A stretch of 5,525 bases of DNA from NCBI GenBank assembly GCA_029287555.1, contig JARFQX010000971.1, positions 1 to 5,525 of the forward strand. The letters run 5' to 3'. Positions within the stretch are counted from its first letter, which is position 1, and each line of letters opens with the position of its first letter. Below are positions 1 through 5,525 of the stretch, piece by piece. The notes under the pieces were generated by a model. It saw only the letters and a list, made by a program, of their open reading frames with translations. It had not been told where the DNA came from and did not search any database. The stretch is from Rubripirellula sp. (GTDB lineage Bacteria > Planctomycetota > Planctomycetia > Pirellulales > Pirellulaceae). The position numbers were made by a program, and so were the translations under genes.

Positions 1-65
1 GGCAGTGAGGCAGTGAGGCAGTGAGGCAGTGGGGCAGTGGGCGCGTGGGCGCGTGGGGCTGTGCG
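1..65 (+). repeat. G-rich 8-bp minisatellite, left array
   Basis: The window opens inside a tandem array with an 8-bp period. Three GCAGTGAG units (2-9, 10-17, 18-25) are followed by two GCAGTGGG units (26-33, 34-41), two CGCGTGGG units (42-49, 50-57) and a decayed GCTGTGCG unit (58-65). It probably continues to the left of the window. Units drift in one direction, with the cleanest copies at the left and degenerate ones near cls. The same unit family, in the opposite orientation, recurs at 3416-3547. There are no spacers and no terminal inverted repeats of a transposon. Confidence 0.93.
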
Positions 66-88
66 GGCGGGAATCGGGGCCGTGGGGG
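31..88 (+). other. Potential G-quadruplex tract in the cls leader
   Basis: Eight runs of three or more G lie on the + strand: 31-34, 39-41, 47-49, 55-58, 65-67, 69-71, 76-79 and 84-88, with loops of 1 to 6 nt. Any four consecutive runs fit the usual G3+N1-7 quadruplex pattern, and 65-88 (loops 1, 4, 4) looks the strongest. The tract is on the coding strand 80-137 nt upstream of the cls ATG, so it would be present in a cls transcript if transcription begins to its left. Between it and the ATG there is also a short hairpin, AGCGG (125-129) with CCGCT (135-139). Folding and any role are inference. Confidence 0.5.
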
Positions 89-167
89 CGAGAATCGTCG
101 CGGCAAGCTACACTCCCCTGTCGAAGCGGTTGGGCCGCTCCTTCATGAACTGAAACGCGATTGTCTG

Positions 168-1628
168 ATGGATCCTGAAGTTGTCACTGGAATCGGCGTT
201 CTGTCCCATTGGGCGATCGTGATTGGACTCGGTTTGCGGGTGATCTTGAATCGTCCGGCGACCGGAGTTGCCCTCGCCTGGTTGTTGTTGATTTCCGCGA
301 TCCCTGGCGGCGGCGCGATTCTCTATCTGATGATTGGAGAACGTCGCATTGGTCGCCATCGCTCGGGGCGACTCAAGCGTCTGAGACTCGACTTCAAGCC
401 GATCGCCGACGAGGTCATCAAGGAGGGAATAACTCACGTCGACTGGTCGGAGCACTCGGCAGCCGCCAAGGGGATGGATCAGCTGGGGCGAAGGATCGTT
501 CACAGCCCCACGGTCTGCGGCAGCGACCTGCATCTTTCCCACGACACGCAGGAGATGCTCGCGGCGATCGCCGGCGATGTCGATGCGGCGCAGAAGAGCG
601 TGTTGATGGAGTTCTACATCTGGCACTCAGGCGGTGCGGCTGACGAGGTGTTGGAAGCGGTGATCCGTGCGGCCGGGCGTGGCGTCACCTGCTGTCTGTT
701 GATCGATGCGCTCGGTGCTCGGCCTTGGTGGAAGAGCGATCAACCGCGGCGGCTTCGGGAAGCGGGTGTGCAACTGCGAGAAGCTCTTCCTGTGGGCCCA
801 CTTCGCTCGCTGGTAGGGCGAGCGGACCTGCGACTGCATCGCAAGATCGTGGTGATCGACGGTGAGATCGCTTGGACCGGCAGCATGAATCTCGTTGACC
901 CGCGGTACTTCAAGCAAGATTCGGGAGTCGGCCAGTGGGTCGACGCGATGGTCCGCACGCGAGGCAATGTCGTGTTGCCGCTCGCTGCGACCATGATCGG
1001 CGACTGGATCCTTGAATCGGGCGAGTCGCTTTCTGATGTGATCGAGCAAACTCGGATTGGCATGGTGCAGCCCTTCGGATCGGCTGACGTCCAGGTGATT
1101 CCGTCGGGCCCCGGAGAATCGGGAGACTGTTTGCTGCTGATGATCCTGGCGCTGATCAACTCAGCACATCAAGAGTTGGGGTTGTCCACGCCTTACCTCG
1201 TGCCGGACGACTCGCTGCTGCGCGCCGTGCGGGGTGCGGCCGGCCGAGGTGTGCAGGTCCGATTGATCGTTCCCGAGCGAGTGGATTCGTTTCTGACCCG
1301 TTACGCCAGCCGTTCCTATTTCGACGAACTGCTTGATGCCGGCGTGGAGATCTATCTTTACCGTGGCGGTTTGTTACACACCAAGTCGATCGTCGCCGAC
1401 CGCAAGAACTCGATGTTCGGGACGGTCAACTTGGACATGCGCAGCTTCTGGCTGAACTACGAAGTCGCCCTGTTTGTCTACGACCATCCGTTCGCGGCTG
1501 AACTTCGACAGTTACATCAGTCGTACATCGACGAGTCCGATCGACTTGACCCGGCAACCTGGAGCCAGCGCTCGTTCAAGAATCGATTGCTGGAAGACTC
1601 GCTGCGATTACTCAGTCCGCTGCTCTAA
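168..1628 (+). CDS. cls: Cardiolipin synthase (phospholipase D superfamily, ClsA type)
   Basis: This enzyme makes cardiolipin in the inner membrane; ClsA-type enzymes join two phosphatidylglycerols and release glycerol. The predicted protein has 486 residues. Two hydrophobic segments (about 8-27 and 33-55) match the Cls N-terminal membrane domain. Both HxKxxxxD catalytic motifs are intact: HRKIVVID with H224, K226, D231, and HTKSIVAD with H404, K406, D411, each followed by a G-S/T-x-N element. The C-terminus LLSPLL is typical of the family. The start is ATG 168: it gives the length and catalytic positions I recall for E. coli ClsA. The open frame continues upstream to GTG 21, but that would add 49 residues translated from the minisatellite. 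No clear Shine-Dalgarno precedes the ATG. Its stop codon overlaps that of the convergent barrel gene. Confidence 0.93.
   Translation: MDPEVVTGIGVLSHWAIVIGLGLRVILNRPATGVALAWLLLISAIPGGGAILYLMIGERRIGRHRSGRLKRLRLDFKPIADEVIKEGITHVDWSEHSAAAKGMDQLGRRIVHSPTVCGSDLHLSHDTQEMLAAIAGDVDAAQKSVLMEFYIWHSGGAADEVLEAVIRAAGRGVTCCLLIDALGARPWWKSDQPRRLREAGVQLREALPVGPLRSLVGRADLRLHRKIVVIDGEIAWTGSMNLVDPRYFKQDSGVGQWVDAMVRTRGNVVLPLAATMIGDWILESGESLSDVIEQTRIGMVQPFGSADVQVIPSGPGESGDCLLLMILALINSAHQELGLSTPYLVPDDSLLRAVRGAAGRGVQVRLIVPERVDSFLTRYASRSYFDELLDAGVEIYLYRGGLLHTKSIVADRKNSMFGTVNLDMRSFWLNYEVALFVYDHPFAAELRQLHQSYIDESDRLDPATWSQRSFKNRLLEDSLRLLSPLL
1625..1628. other. Overlapping stop codons of convergent genes
   Basis: The four bases CTAA hold both the TAA of cls (1626-1628, +) and the TAG of the barrel gene (1625-1627, -). 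There is therefore no intergenic space for a conventional terminator; each transcript must end inside the other gene, or end without a hairpin. No GC-rich hairpin with a T run is visible around this point; the A run 1627-1632 is short. Confidence 0.9.
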
Positions 1629-3199
1629 AAAAGCCATTGGAATTGAGTTTGGAATCCGATCCCTTGGTTGTCCAACAGTTGAGGGGCGATGTAGTCCGTT
1701 TCGCGGTAGGTAAGTTCCACGCCGACGCGGAACGTCTGATTTACATCCCAAAGCAAATTCGTGAAGTAGGTCTCGTTTCGTGACCTTTGAAAAGCGGTTA
1801 GGGTGGTAGACAGGTCGGCATCCTTTGGGTTATCGACACCATAGCCGAAGTGCGTGTGCAGGCGTGGACTCAGGTAGACGTAGCTCTCAATGTAGCCGCC
1901 GCTGGTACGAATACCTTCAAGCGTGACGGGATTGATAGTTTGAAGAACGCCAGCGTTATAGGTTCCGATCGCCTCACCGGTGAAAACTTCTCCCGCGATT
2001 CCGAAAGCGGGGCTGACCGCAAAACGGAAGTCGATGGCGCCACCCCGCACATCTGTCTCGACACGTCGAGCCAAGGCGATATCCGTGCTGCGAATCTCGC
2101 CAACGACCCCTGAGATCCCGATTTCAATCGGACGCAATCCTAGCGCTCCCGACGGAGTTCCCAGGCCCAACGCCAAGCGGCCTTCGAGGTTCGGCCAGCC
2201 GTTGTCTTCGAGCAAACGGAACCTGGGATCGATCGTCGAGGTGATCGGGTCACTCAGGGCCCCTTGCAGCGTCCACTGAACATCGCTGCCGAGAACAATA
2301 TAGCGTTCGAGCCGCAACTGTCCGCGGAAGCTGTTCCCCGCGTTGCCCGACGAACCCAGGATCGAAAACGGAAGCACGGTGGGGGCGCCCGGCGCGAAGA
2401 CGTCAAACAACAAACCGGCTGCGAATCGCCAGCGATCGTTCTTCAGTTCCCCGAACGCCTGCAAGGGGAGCAGTCCGTAATTGTCTTCGATCACGCTGTC
2501 ATTAAAGAACGTCGTGATGATCTGGCCGCCCGATTGAAAGCCTCCGAACTGGGGTCCCGTGAACGCCGCACCGACGGTGCTCTGCCGGGCGTGAATGCTG
2601 ACCGTGTCCTGATCAACCCCCGCTGCCGATCGAGCAGTCAGAAAGAAAGGGACCCCGGGGGCGAAAGCACGCGGGTTGCTCAAGAACATGTCCAGCTTGA
2701 GGGCGCCGAACAACTGGACGTTGAAGTAAGGATTCAGCGTGGACACTCGGGGGCAATCGAGGCAGGGTGCCGGGCAAATCGGTCGAACACAGCCGTGGCA
2801 GAGGCATCCGCAGAGACCGCCGCGTGAGTCACAGCCGACCATCTGACACGCGTCGCAACTGGCGTCGCAGCCACCGCACTCACCGTCACAATTCCCATCA
2901 CAACTGCTACCGCATGGAGCTGGCTCGCTCCCGCTGTCACAGTGCAACTCGCGAAACGAGGCCAGGCTAAGTCGTGCATTCTCGCGGGCCGAACGCTCAT
3001 CTTCTTTCTGTCTCAGATACAACAGCTCGGATTGGATCTGGGTCAGTTGCTCGGCCGAGATTTCGACCACCCCTCCGCTTTCCTCCGCGATGACGCTTTC
3101 ATCGCCAAACAGCGGGCGGGCCATCGGGGCAACCATCCACAGCACGCTGAGTGTTGTCAACGAAATCCAGCGAAGCGTTAAATTGATTGTGGGGGACAC
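1625..3199 (-). CDS. Outer-membrane DcaP/porin-like beta-barrel protein with Cys-rich spacer
   Basis: The predicted protein has 524 residues. Parts in order: a signal peptide (Arg at 10, hydrophobic core about 11-26), a Gln/Glu/Arg-rich coiled coil (about 47-78), a segment holding 16 cysteines (87-149), then a barrel-like region (about 160-524) rich in alternating hydrophobic and polar strands and ending QFQWLF. The terminal Phe is the usual outer-membrane assembly signal. The barrel opening, GALKLDMF followed by SIHARQSTVGAAF, resembles DcaP-type porins, which also carry an N-terminal coiled coil; this is from memory, without alignment. No cysteine lies outside the cluster. The likely role is a channel in the outer membrane; its substrate cannot be told. 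The GTG 3199 start is chosen because GAAGGAG lies 8 nt upstream and a signal peptide follows; the frame is open to ATG 3349 but that extension lacks protein character. The gene appears monocistronic. Confidence 0.8.
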   Translation of the reverse strand: MSPTINLTLRWISLTTLSVLWMVAPMARPLFGDESVIAEESGGVVEISAEQLTQIQSELLYLRQKEDERSARENARLSLASFRELHCDSGSEPAPCGSSCDGNCDGECGGCDASCDACQMVGCDSRGGLCGCLCHGCVRPICPAPCLDCPRVSTLNPYFNVQLFGALKLDMFLSNPRAFAPGVPFFLTARSAAGVDQDTVSIHARQSTVGAAFTGPQFGGFQSGGQIITTFFNDSVIEDNYGLLPLQAFGELKNDRWRFAAGLLFDVFAPGAPTVLPFSILGSSGNAGNSFRGQLRLERYIVLGSDVQWTLQGALSDPITSTIDPRFRLLEDNGWPNLEGRLALGLGTPSGALGLRPIEIGISGVVGEIRSTDIALARRVETDVRGGAIDFRFAVSPAFGIAGEVFTGEAIGTYNAGVLQTINPVTLEGIRTSGGYIESYVYLSPRLHTHFGYGVDNPKDADLSTTLTAFQRSRNETYFTNLLWDVNQTFRVGVELTYRETDYIAPQLLDNQGIGFQTQFQWLF

Positions 3200-3415
3200 G
3201 ACTTTGACTCCTTCAAAGACCGAGCGTGTGAGACGTATCGCTCGTGGCGGGGTTATAGCTGGCAGCATCCTCATCAGTGTGATCTGCGAGAGATCCGGCA
3301 TGATGCTCACAATCGAAACGACGCCGGCCCCGGGGTGAGGGATCTTCACAGAGTTCCGATTATTCCGCCCGCCGTCTCCATCTAACCGCTACAGCTTGCC
3401 CGGTTCCGCGAGTCC
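3200..3415. other. Non-coding leader of the barrel gene
   Basis: Together with the adjoining minisatellite, this is the longest stretch without a gene (about 330 bases between the barrel start and the aguB stop). The frame of the barrel gene stays open to 3349 but its translation there looks non-coding. It holds a perfect 5-bp inverted repeat, GATCT (3281-3285) and AGATC (3291-3295) with a 5-nt loop, and a TATAAC hexamer on the minus strand (3257-3252) without a convincing -35 partner. The barrel promoter must lie here or within the array; I cannot place it. Confidence 0.6.
3208..3214 (-). promoter_or_regulatory. Ribosome binding site of the barrel gene
   Basis: GAAGGAG on the minus strand is a strong match to the anti-Shine-Dalgarno sequence and lies 8 nt before GTG 3199. 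It fixes that codon as the start over ATG 3349, placing the signal peptide at the N-terminus. Confidence 0.8.
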
Positions 3416-3547
3416 TTCCCACTTCCCACTTCCCACTTCCCACTTCCCACTTCCCACTTCCCACTTCCCACTGCCCACTGCCCACTGCCTCACTGCCCCA
3501 CTGCCCCACTGCCCCACTGCCCCACTGCCTCACTGCCCTACTGCCCC
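3416..3547 (-). repeat. G-rich 7/8-bp minisatellite, right array
   Basis: On the + strand the array starts with a partial TTCCC (3416-3420), then seven ACTTCCC units (3421-3469), then two ACTGCCC units (3470-3483). From 3484 the period becomes 8 bp: ACTGCCTC, four ACTGCCCC (3492-3523), ACTGCCTC, ACTGCCCT and ACTGCCCC (3540-3547). Read on the minus strand the 8-bp part is GGGGCAGT/GAGGCAGT, the same family as the left array. The array overlaps the last coding bases of aguB and its stop codon. Units are too short and lack spacers, so this is not a CRISPR array. Confidence 0.95.
3418..3523 (-). other. Potential G-quadruplex tract beyond the aguB stop
   Basis: On the minus strand there are four GGGG runs (3523-3520, 3515-3512, 3507-3504, 3499-3496) separated by CAGT loops, then ten GGG runs every 7 nt down to 3418, separated by CAGT or AAGT loops. 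Both blocks fit the G3+N1-7 pattern without exception. The first run begins only 6 nt after the aguB stop codon on the coding strand, so the aguB mRNA would carry it in its 3' region. Structure formation and effect on transcript end or stability are inference. Confidence 0.55.
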
Positions 3548-4414
3548 TTCCCCAATCCATCGTCGCAGCAACCCCTGATAAGCGTCGATACGTCGATCGC
3601 GAAGGAACGGCCAGTGGGTGCGGACGACATCGATCTCATCCAGGGCGCAGTCGGCCGTGACGAGGCAATCGGAATGGTGGTCGCCACGGGCCACCACCTC
3701 ACCTCGGGGCGATGCGATGAACGAGGCCCCCCAAAACTCCAGTCTCCCTTCGATACCGACTCGGTTCGCCGCGCCCAACCAAAGACCATTCGCGATGGCG
3801 TGCGCCCGCATCGAGGTCTGCCAGGCATCATGTTGACCGGATCCGAACTCTTCCTTCTCTTCGTCGATCCAACCGATGGCCGTGGGATAGAGTAGAATCT
3901 CGGCGCCGGCCAACGCGAACAATCGCGCCGCTTCGGGAAACCATTGGTCCCAGCAGATTCCGACACCGAGCGTGGCGTAACGGGTGCGGACCGGGGTGAA
4001 GCCTAAATCGCCGGGCGTGAAATAGAACTTTTCATAGAACAACGGGTCATCGGGGATGTGCATTTTTCGATACGTCCCCGCCAGTGATCCATCGGCGTCG
4101 ATGACTGCCACCGTGTTGTGATAGAGGCCCGGTGCTCGGCGCTCGAACAACGGCACGACCACCACAACTTCGTGTTTCTTGGCGACCGCAGAGATGGCAT
4201 CGACCGACGGTCCGGGAATCGGTTCGGCGTAGTCAAAGTTGCAATGGTCTTCGCTCTGACAGGGGTAGGGGCCGGCGACCAGTTCCTGCAAGCACACCAC
4301 TTGTGCACCGTGATCGGCCGCCTGTCCGATCCAGCCACAGGCCGCTTCAATGCACTTTGTCGGAGATCCGGCGTCTCGCATTTGCACCAGCGATAGGCGA
4401 ACATTGCGTGCCAC
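3530..4414 (-). CDS. aguB: N-carbamoylputrescine amidase (nitrilase superfamily)
   Basis: This cytoplasmic amidase hydrolyses N-carbamoylputrescine to putrescine, CO2 and ammonia, the last step of the agmatine route to polyamines. The predicted 294 residues match the usual AguB length. The nitrilase triad is visible: E44 in CLQEL, K117 in YRKMHIPDDP and C154 in GICWDQWFPEAAR. The runs EKFYFTPGD, GICWDQWFPEAAR and YPTAIG are characteristic of AguB rather than of general nitrilases. The start is GTG 4414, with AAAAGGA six nt upstream and the N-terminus running straight into the first strand (VRLSLVQM); TTG 4444 is in frame but has no Shine-Dalgarno. The final residues (EGAVGQ) and the TGA are encoded by the minisatellite. 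Agmatine deiminase (aguA), its expected partner, is not in the window. The gene is divergent from bioD. Confidence 0.9.
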   Translation of the reverse strand: MARNVRLSLVQMRDAGSPTKCIEAACGWIGQAADHGAQVVCLQELVAGPYPCQSEDHCNFDYAEPIPGPSVDAISAVAKKHEVVVVVPLFERRAPGLYHNTVAVIDADGSLAGTYRKMHIPDDPLFYEKFYFTPGDLGFTPVRTRYATLGVGICWDQWFPEAARLFALAGAEILLYPTAIGWIDEEKEEFGSGQHDAWQTSMRAHAIANGLWLGAANRVGIEGRLEFWGASFIASPRGEVVARGDHHSDCLVTADCALDEIDVVRTHWPFLRDRRIDAYQGLLRRWIGEGAVGQ

Positions 4415-4420
4415 AAGCGT

Positions 4421-4427
4421 TCCTTTT
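4421..4427 (-). promoter_or_regulatory. Ribosome binding site of aguB
   Basis: AAAAGGA on the minus strand lies 6 nt before GTG 4414. It decides for this start over the in-frame TTG 30 nt further upstream. Confidence 0.7.
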
Positions 4428-4434
4428 ATGAAGA

Positions 4435-4453
4435 CCGGTTGCAAGGTAACCGG
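4435..4453 (+). promoter_or_regulatory. Inverted repeat in the aguB/bioD divergent spacer
   Basis: CCGGTT (4435-4440) and AACCGG (4448-4453) form a perfect 6-bp inverted repeat around 7 nt. As RNA from the + strand the stem extends to 8 pairs with one G-U pair and an AAG triloop; the minus-strand RNA has an A-C mismatch there. It sits within the 59 bp that must hold both gene starts, and its right arm touches a GGAGAGG (4452-4458) that is the best Shine-Dalgarno-like sequence before bioD, though 15 nt from the ATG. It could be an operator or a bioD leader hairpin. It does not resemble the BirA or BioR sites I know. Confidence 0.4.
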
Positions 4454-4473
4454 AGAGGTGGATTGGGATAGGC

Positions 4474-5154
4474 ATGAACCATCGTAAGCTTCAAGAGTTG
4501 TTCTTTGCAGGGACCGACACCGACGTGGGAAAGACGTACGTCACCGCGCTGGTCGCCCGCCGCTTGAAGGCCGCGGGGCGAAGGGTTGGCGTCTACAAGC
4601 CAGTGGCCAGCGGTTGCGTGGAACGGGCGGGAAGGCGGATCGCCGACGATGCGGTCGCGCTCTGGGAAGCGGCCGGTAAGCCTCGCACGCTCGAAGAGGT
4701 ATGCCCGCAGCGTTTCCTCGAGCCGCTCGCCCCACCCGAGGCCGCCGCTGCGGAAGGAAAATCCGTCGATCTCGATCGACTTCTCTCAGCTGCCGAAGTC
4801 TGGCAGCACGACTGCGACGTCTTGCTGATCGAGGGCGCGGGCGGTTTGTTTAGTCCGCTCGGGGACGGGCTGCTCAATGTTGACTTAGCGAGACAGCTTG
4901 ACGCCGAGGTGGTTCTCGTGACGGCGAATCGGCTTGGCGTGATTCATCAGGTGCTGGCAACTTGTCGAGCCGCCGCGCACGCCGGCACGCCAATTCGAGG
5001 CATCTTCTTTAGCTGTCCCGATTCGAGCGAGGACGGATCGCAGCCCAGCAATCCGGCCCAGGTGGCCCGCTATTGCGACGTGCCGATCCTGGGTGTCGTG
5101 CCTCACGGCGGCGGCCCTGAGCACGTCGCCGGCATCGAACGGATCCTTGGGTAG
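4474..5154 (+). CDS. bioD: Dethiobiotin synthetase
   Basis: This cytoplasmic ATP-dependent enzyme closes the ureido ring of dethiobiotin from 7,8-diaminopelargonate and CO2, the step before biotin synthase. The protein has 226 residues, the usual BioD length. The P-loop GTDTDVGKT is at 13-21, the substrate lysine in YKPVASG at 41-47 (K42), the Mg-binding acidic pair at D58-D59, EGAGG at 120-124, NRLG at 152-155 for nucleotide recognition, and the C-terminal VVPH at 208-211. ATG 4474 gives a short N-terminal tail before the first strand, as expected; the Shine-Dalgarno is weak or distant (GGAGAGG, 15 nt away). No other bio gene is in the window, so the biotin pathway appears scattered here. 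It is divergent from aguB and convergent with the TerC-like gene. Confidence 0.94.
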   Translation: MNHRKLQELFFAGTDTDVGKTYVTALVARRLKAAGRRVGVYKPVASGCVERAGRRIADDAVALWEAAGKPRTLEEVCPQRFLEPLAPPEAAAAEGKSVDLDRLLSAAEVWQHDCDVLLIEGAGGLFSPLGDGLLNVDLARQLDAEVVLVTANRLGVIHQVLATCRAAAHAGTPIRGIFFSCPDSSEDGSQPSNPAQVARYCDVPILGVVPHGGGPEHVAGIERILG

Positions 5155-5192
5155 GTTTGCGAGCTATCGCGCAAGCAGCCAACTCGACGGTC

Positions 5193-5525
5193 TCAAGACT
5201 CGGGAACGGGCCTTCGGACAGACCCTGTTTCGCCTTCGCCGACGCTGGGTCGGACTCGTTTTAGCTTCATCCGCAAATTGAGGAACTCGACCGCCAGCGA
5301 AAAAGCCATTGCAAAGTACACATAGCCTTTGCTGATCGGCGTGCCTGCAGCTTCGCTTACGAGAACAACCCCGATCAAAATCAGGAACGATAGAGCCAAC
5401 ATCTTGACCGTGGGATGTTCCTGGACGAAGTCGCTGATCTGGTTCGCAAACGCGATCATCACGCCGATCGAAATGACCACTGCCAGGATCATGATCTCAA
5501 TGTGTTCGGCCATTCCAACCGCTGT
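5193..5525 (-). CDS. TerC-family integral membrane protein, C-terminal part (5' end outside window)
   Basis: 110 residues are visible and the frame is open at the right edge. The window begins with the codons for TAVGM, a conserved TerC motif that precedes a membrane helix; the ATG at 5513 is therefore internal and not the start. Three hydrophobic helices follow: about IMILAVVISIGVMIAF, MLALSFLILIGVVLV and YVYFAMAFSLAVEFL, with the family signatures HPTVKMLALSFL and KGYVYFAMAFS. A polar tail of about 25 residues, rich in Arg and Glu, ends the protein. TerC-family proteins (TerC, YkoY, Alx) lie in the inner membrane and several are linked to manganese export or tellurite resistance; which applies here cannot be told from this part. 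The gene converges on bioD with 38 bp between the stops. Confidence 0.8.
   Translation of the reverse strand, partial: TAVGMAEHIEIMILAVVISIGVMIAFANQISDFVQEHPTVKMLALSFLILIGVVLVSEAAGTPISKGYVYFAMAFSLAVEFLNLRMKLKRVRPSVGEGETGSVRRPVPES

Noticed and set aside
108..1159. Long minus-strand open frames antisense to cls (108-626, 627-1049, 740-1159)
   Set aside because: They mirror the GC-rich codon pattern of cls, have no recognisable domains and no ribosome binding sites.
1850..2827. Plus-strand open frames antisense to the barrel gene, including 187 codons at 2264-2827
   Set aside because: Composition is Arg/Ser/Glu-rich without domain signal; the opposite strand has a clear signal peptide and barrel.
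3252..3290. TATAAC (3257-3252, minus strand) as -10 box of the barrel gene
   Set aside because: No acceptable -35 hexamer at 16-18 bp spacing and no TGn extension; promoter rules for this lineage are not certain enough to call it.
3416..3547. Possible CRISPR array
   Set aside because: Units are 7-8 bp, directly abutting and without spacers; no cas gene is in the window.
1..3547. Composite transposon or insertion sequence bounded by the inverted arrays
   Set aside because: No transposase or integrase is present, the arrays differ in unit and length, and no target duplication is seen.
3360..3578. Small open frames on both strands across the minisatellite, coding for GQWGSG-like or HFPLPTS-like repeats
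   Set aside because: They are translations of the 7/8-bp repeat with no start context or protein character, and one overlaps aguB.
5157..5174. TTGCG...CGCAA hairpin between bioD and the TerC-like gene as a bidirectional terminator
   Set aside because: The stem is only 5 bp, the loop 8 nt, and no T run follows on either strand.
5193..5513. Complete 106-residue small membrane protein starting at ATG 5513
   Set aside because: The frame stays open to the window edge and the upstream codons spell the conserved TAVGM of TerC, so the ATG is internal to a longer gene.
168..5525. A functional cluster joining cls, barrel, aguB, bioD and the TerC-like gene
   Set aside because: Strands alternate, no operon spacing exists, and the products belong to unrelated pathways; proximity alone does not support a system.

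Overview
The window reads as ordinary chromosomal DNA of a Gram-negative, GC-rich bacterium, most plausibly a planctomycete of the Pirellula/Rhodopirellula kind. That assignment is inference. It rests on an outer-membrane barrel protein with a Cys-rich spacer, on 7-8 bp GCAGTGGG/GGGAAGT-type minisatellites between genes, and on the mixture of single unclustered metabolic genes. Nothing here points to phage, plasmid or transposon DNA.

Layout from left to right: (1) a G-rich minisatellite of 8-bp units (1-65) and further G runs to about 88, in the leader of (2) a complete cardiolipin synthase gene, cls (168-1628, +). It converges, with a 4-nt overlap of stop codons, on (3) an outer-membrane DcaP/porin-like barrel gene (1625-3199, -) that carries a signal peptide, a coiled coil and a 16-cysteine segment before the barrel. 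(4) A non-coding leader (3200-3415) and a second minisatellite (3416-3547) of the same unit family in the opposite orientation follow; this array reaches into the 3' end of (5) aguB, N-carbamoylputrescine amidase (3530-4414, -). A 59-bp divergent spacer with a clean inverted repeat separates aguB from (6) bioD, dethiobiotin synthetase (4474-5154, +). Bases 5155-5192 separate bioD from (7) the C-terminal part of a TerC-family membrane protein (5193 to the right edge, -), whose 5' end lies outside the window.

The genes do not form one pathway. Two concern the envelope (cardiolipin synthesis; outer-membrane channel), one putrescine synthesis, one biotin synthesis and one is a membrane transporter-like protein. 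Strands run + - - + -, so the only shared control region is the aguB/bioD divergent spacer. Three starts were revised from the longest open frame: cls to ATG 168 (catalytic residue spacing), the barrel gene to GTG 3199 and aguB to GTG 4414 (both by a good Shine-Dalgarno sequence and by protein N-terminus).

I do not see a convincing new multi-gene system. The most interesting items are the Cys-rich segment in the barrel protein and the paired, oppositely oriented G-quadruplex-capable minisatellites, one of which supplies the stop codon of aguB.
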